The position numbers were made by a program, and so were the translations under genes. A stretch of DNA of 5,772 nt from CALMFT01 sp041674565 (GTDB lineage: Bacteria > Patescibacteriota > Gracilibacteria > Absconditabacterales > Absconditicoccaceae), in assembly GCA_041674565.1 (NCBI GenBank), contig JBAYVQ010000061.1:1-5772 (forward strand), written 5' to 3'. Shown here in pieces: positions 5,696 to 5,772 of this stretch (positions within the stretch are counted from its first letter, which is position 1; each line of letters starts with the position of its first letter). The notes beneath the pieces are model-generated. The model did not search any database and was not told where the DNA came from. It was given only the letters and a program-made list of their open reading frames with translations.

Positions 5696-5772
5696 GCGGA
5701 TGTAACTCAATTGGCTAGAGTCACAGCCTTCCAAGCTGTTGGTTGCGCGTTCGAGTCGCGTCGTCCGCTCCA
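5696..5772 (+). tRNA. trnG: tRNA-Gly(UCC), complete with encoded CCA
   Basis: The full cloverleaf folds. The acceptor stem is 5696-5702 with 5762-5768 (one G-U pair) and the D-stem is 5705-5708 with 5718-5721, with GG at 5713-5714. The anticodon stem is 5723-5727 with 5735-5739, and the anticodon TCC is at 5730-5732. The variable loop is 5 nt, and the T-stem is 5745-5749 with 5757-5761 around a TTCGAGT loop. The discriminator is U (5769), as in bacterial tRNA-Gly, and CCA (5770-5772) is encoded. It reads GGA and probably GGG, not UGA; the UGA-reading tRNA-Gly(UCA) expected in this lineage is not in the window. Confidence 0.95.

Noticed and set aside
1..5772. CRISPR array, insertion sequence, prophage or toxin-antitoxin pair
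   Set aside because: No regularly spaced repeats, terminal inverted repeats, transposase, integrase or paired small genes with matching motifs are visible.

Overview
The window is AT-rich bacterial DNA that only reads sensibly if UGA means glycine (genetic code 25). Under the standard code, or with UGA as a stop, most genes here look broken. Read with TGA as Gly, every gene becomes one clean frame ending in TAA or TAG, and conserved glycines of three recognisable families (pirin, a cupin, pterin-4a-carbinolamine dehydratase) fall on TGA codons. This code is known from Candidatus Gracilibacteria (BD1-5) and Absconditabacteria (SR1), so the organism is very probably one of these ultra-small, reduced, host-associated bacteria. 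I count 22 in-frame TGA codons among about 84 glycine codons; the share ranges from 9 of 17 in one gene to none in two small genes. None of the eight starts has a recognisable Shine-Dalgarno sequence.

Layout. Left: a TTGACA promoter drives a small Cys-rich membrane protein (116-412, +), closed by a hairpin terminator. Next is a 445-residue protein (583-1920, +) with nine TGA glycines. Its N-terminal half resembles a divergent phosphoribosyltransferase and its C-terminal half is helical. Converging on it, with 5 bp between the two stop codons, is a small putative lipoprotein (1926-2384, -). A 171-bp intergenic stretch with hairpins precedes a two-gene operon: a single-domain cupin (2556-2954, +) and a pterin-4a-carbinolamine dehydratase (2977-3228, +). 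A hairpin shared by both strands separates this operon from an unrecognised 107-residue protein (3299-3622, -). Then comes a complete pirin (3705-4424, -).

Right: a 149-bp divergent intergenic region carries a perfect 7+1+7 palindrome and a near-consensus promoter (TTGACA, 16 bp, TATAAT) for an unrecognised helical protein of 359 residues (4574-5653, +), which contains an in-frame repeat. The window ends exactly at the CCA of a tRNA-Gly(UCC).

How the parts relate. Three of the recognised products are small metabolic or stress-type proteins (two of the cupin superfamily, one pterin-recycling enzyme), but only the cupin and the dehydratase look co-transcribed. The two large unrecognised proteins share a short stretch of similarity, which may mean they belong to one lineage-specific helical family. 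I see no CRISPR array, insertion sequence, phage module or clear defence system. The strongest message is the recoding, which any annotation with the wrong code would turn into a string of false pseudogenes.
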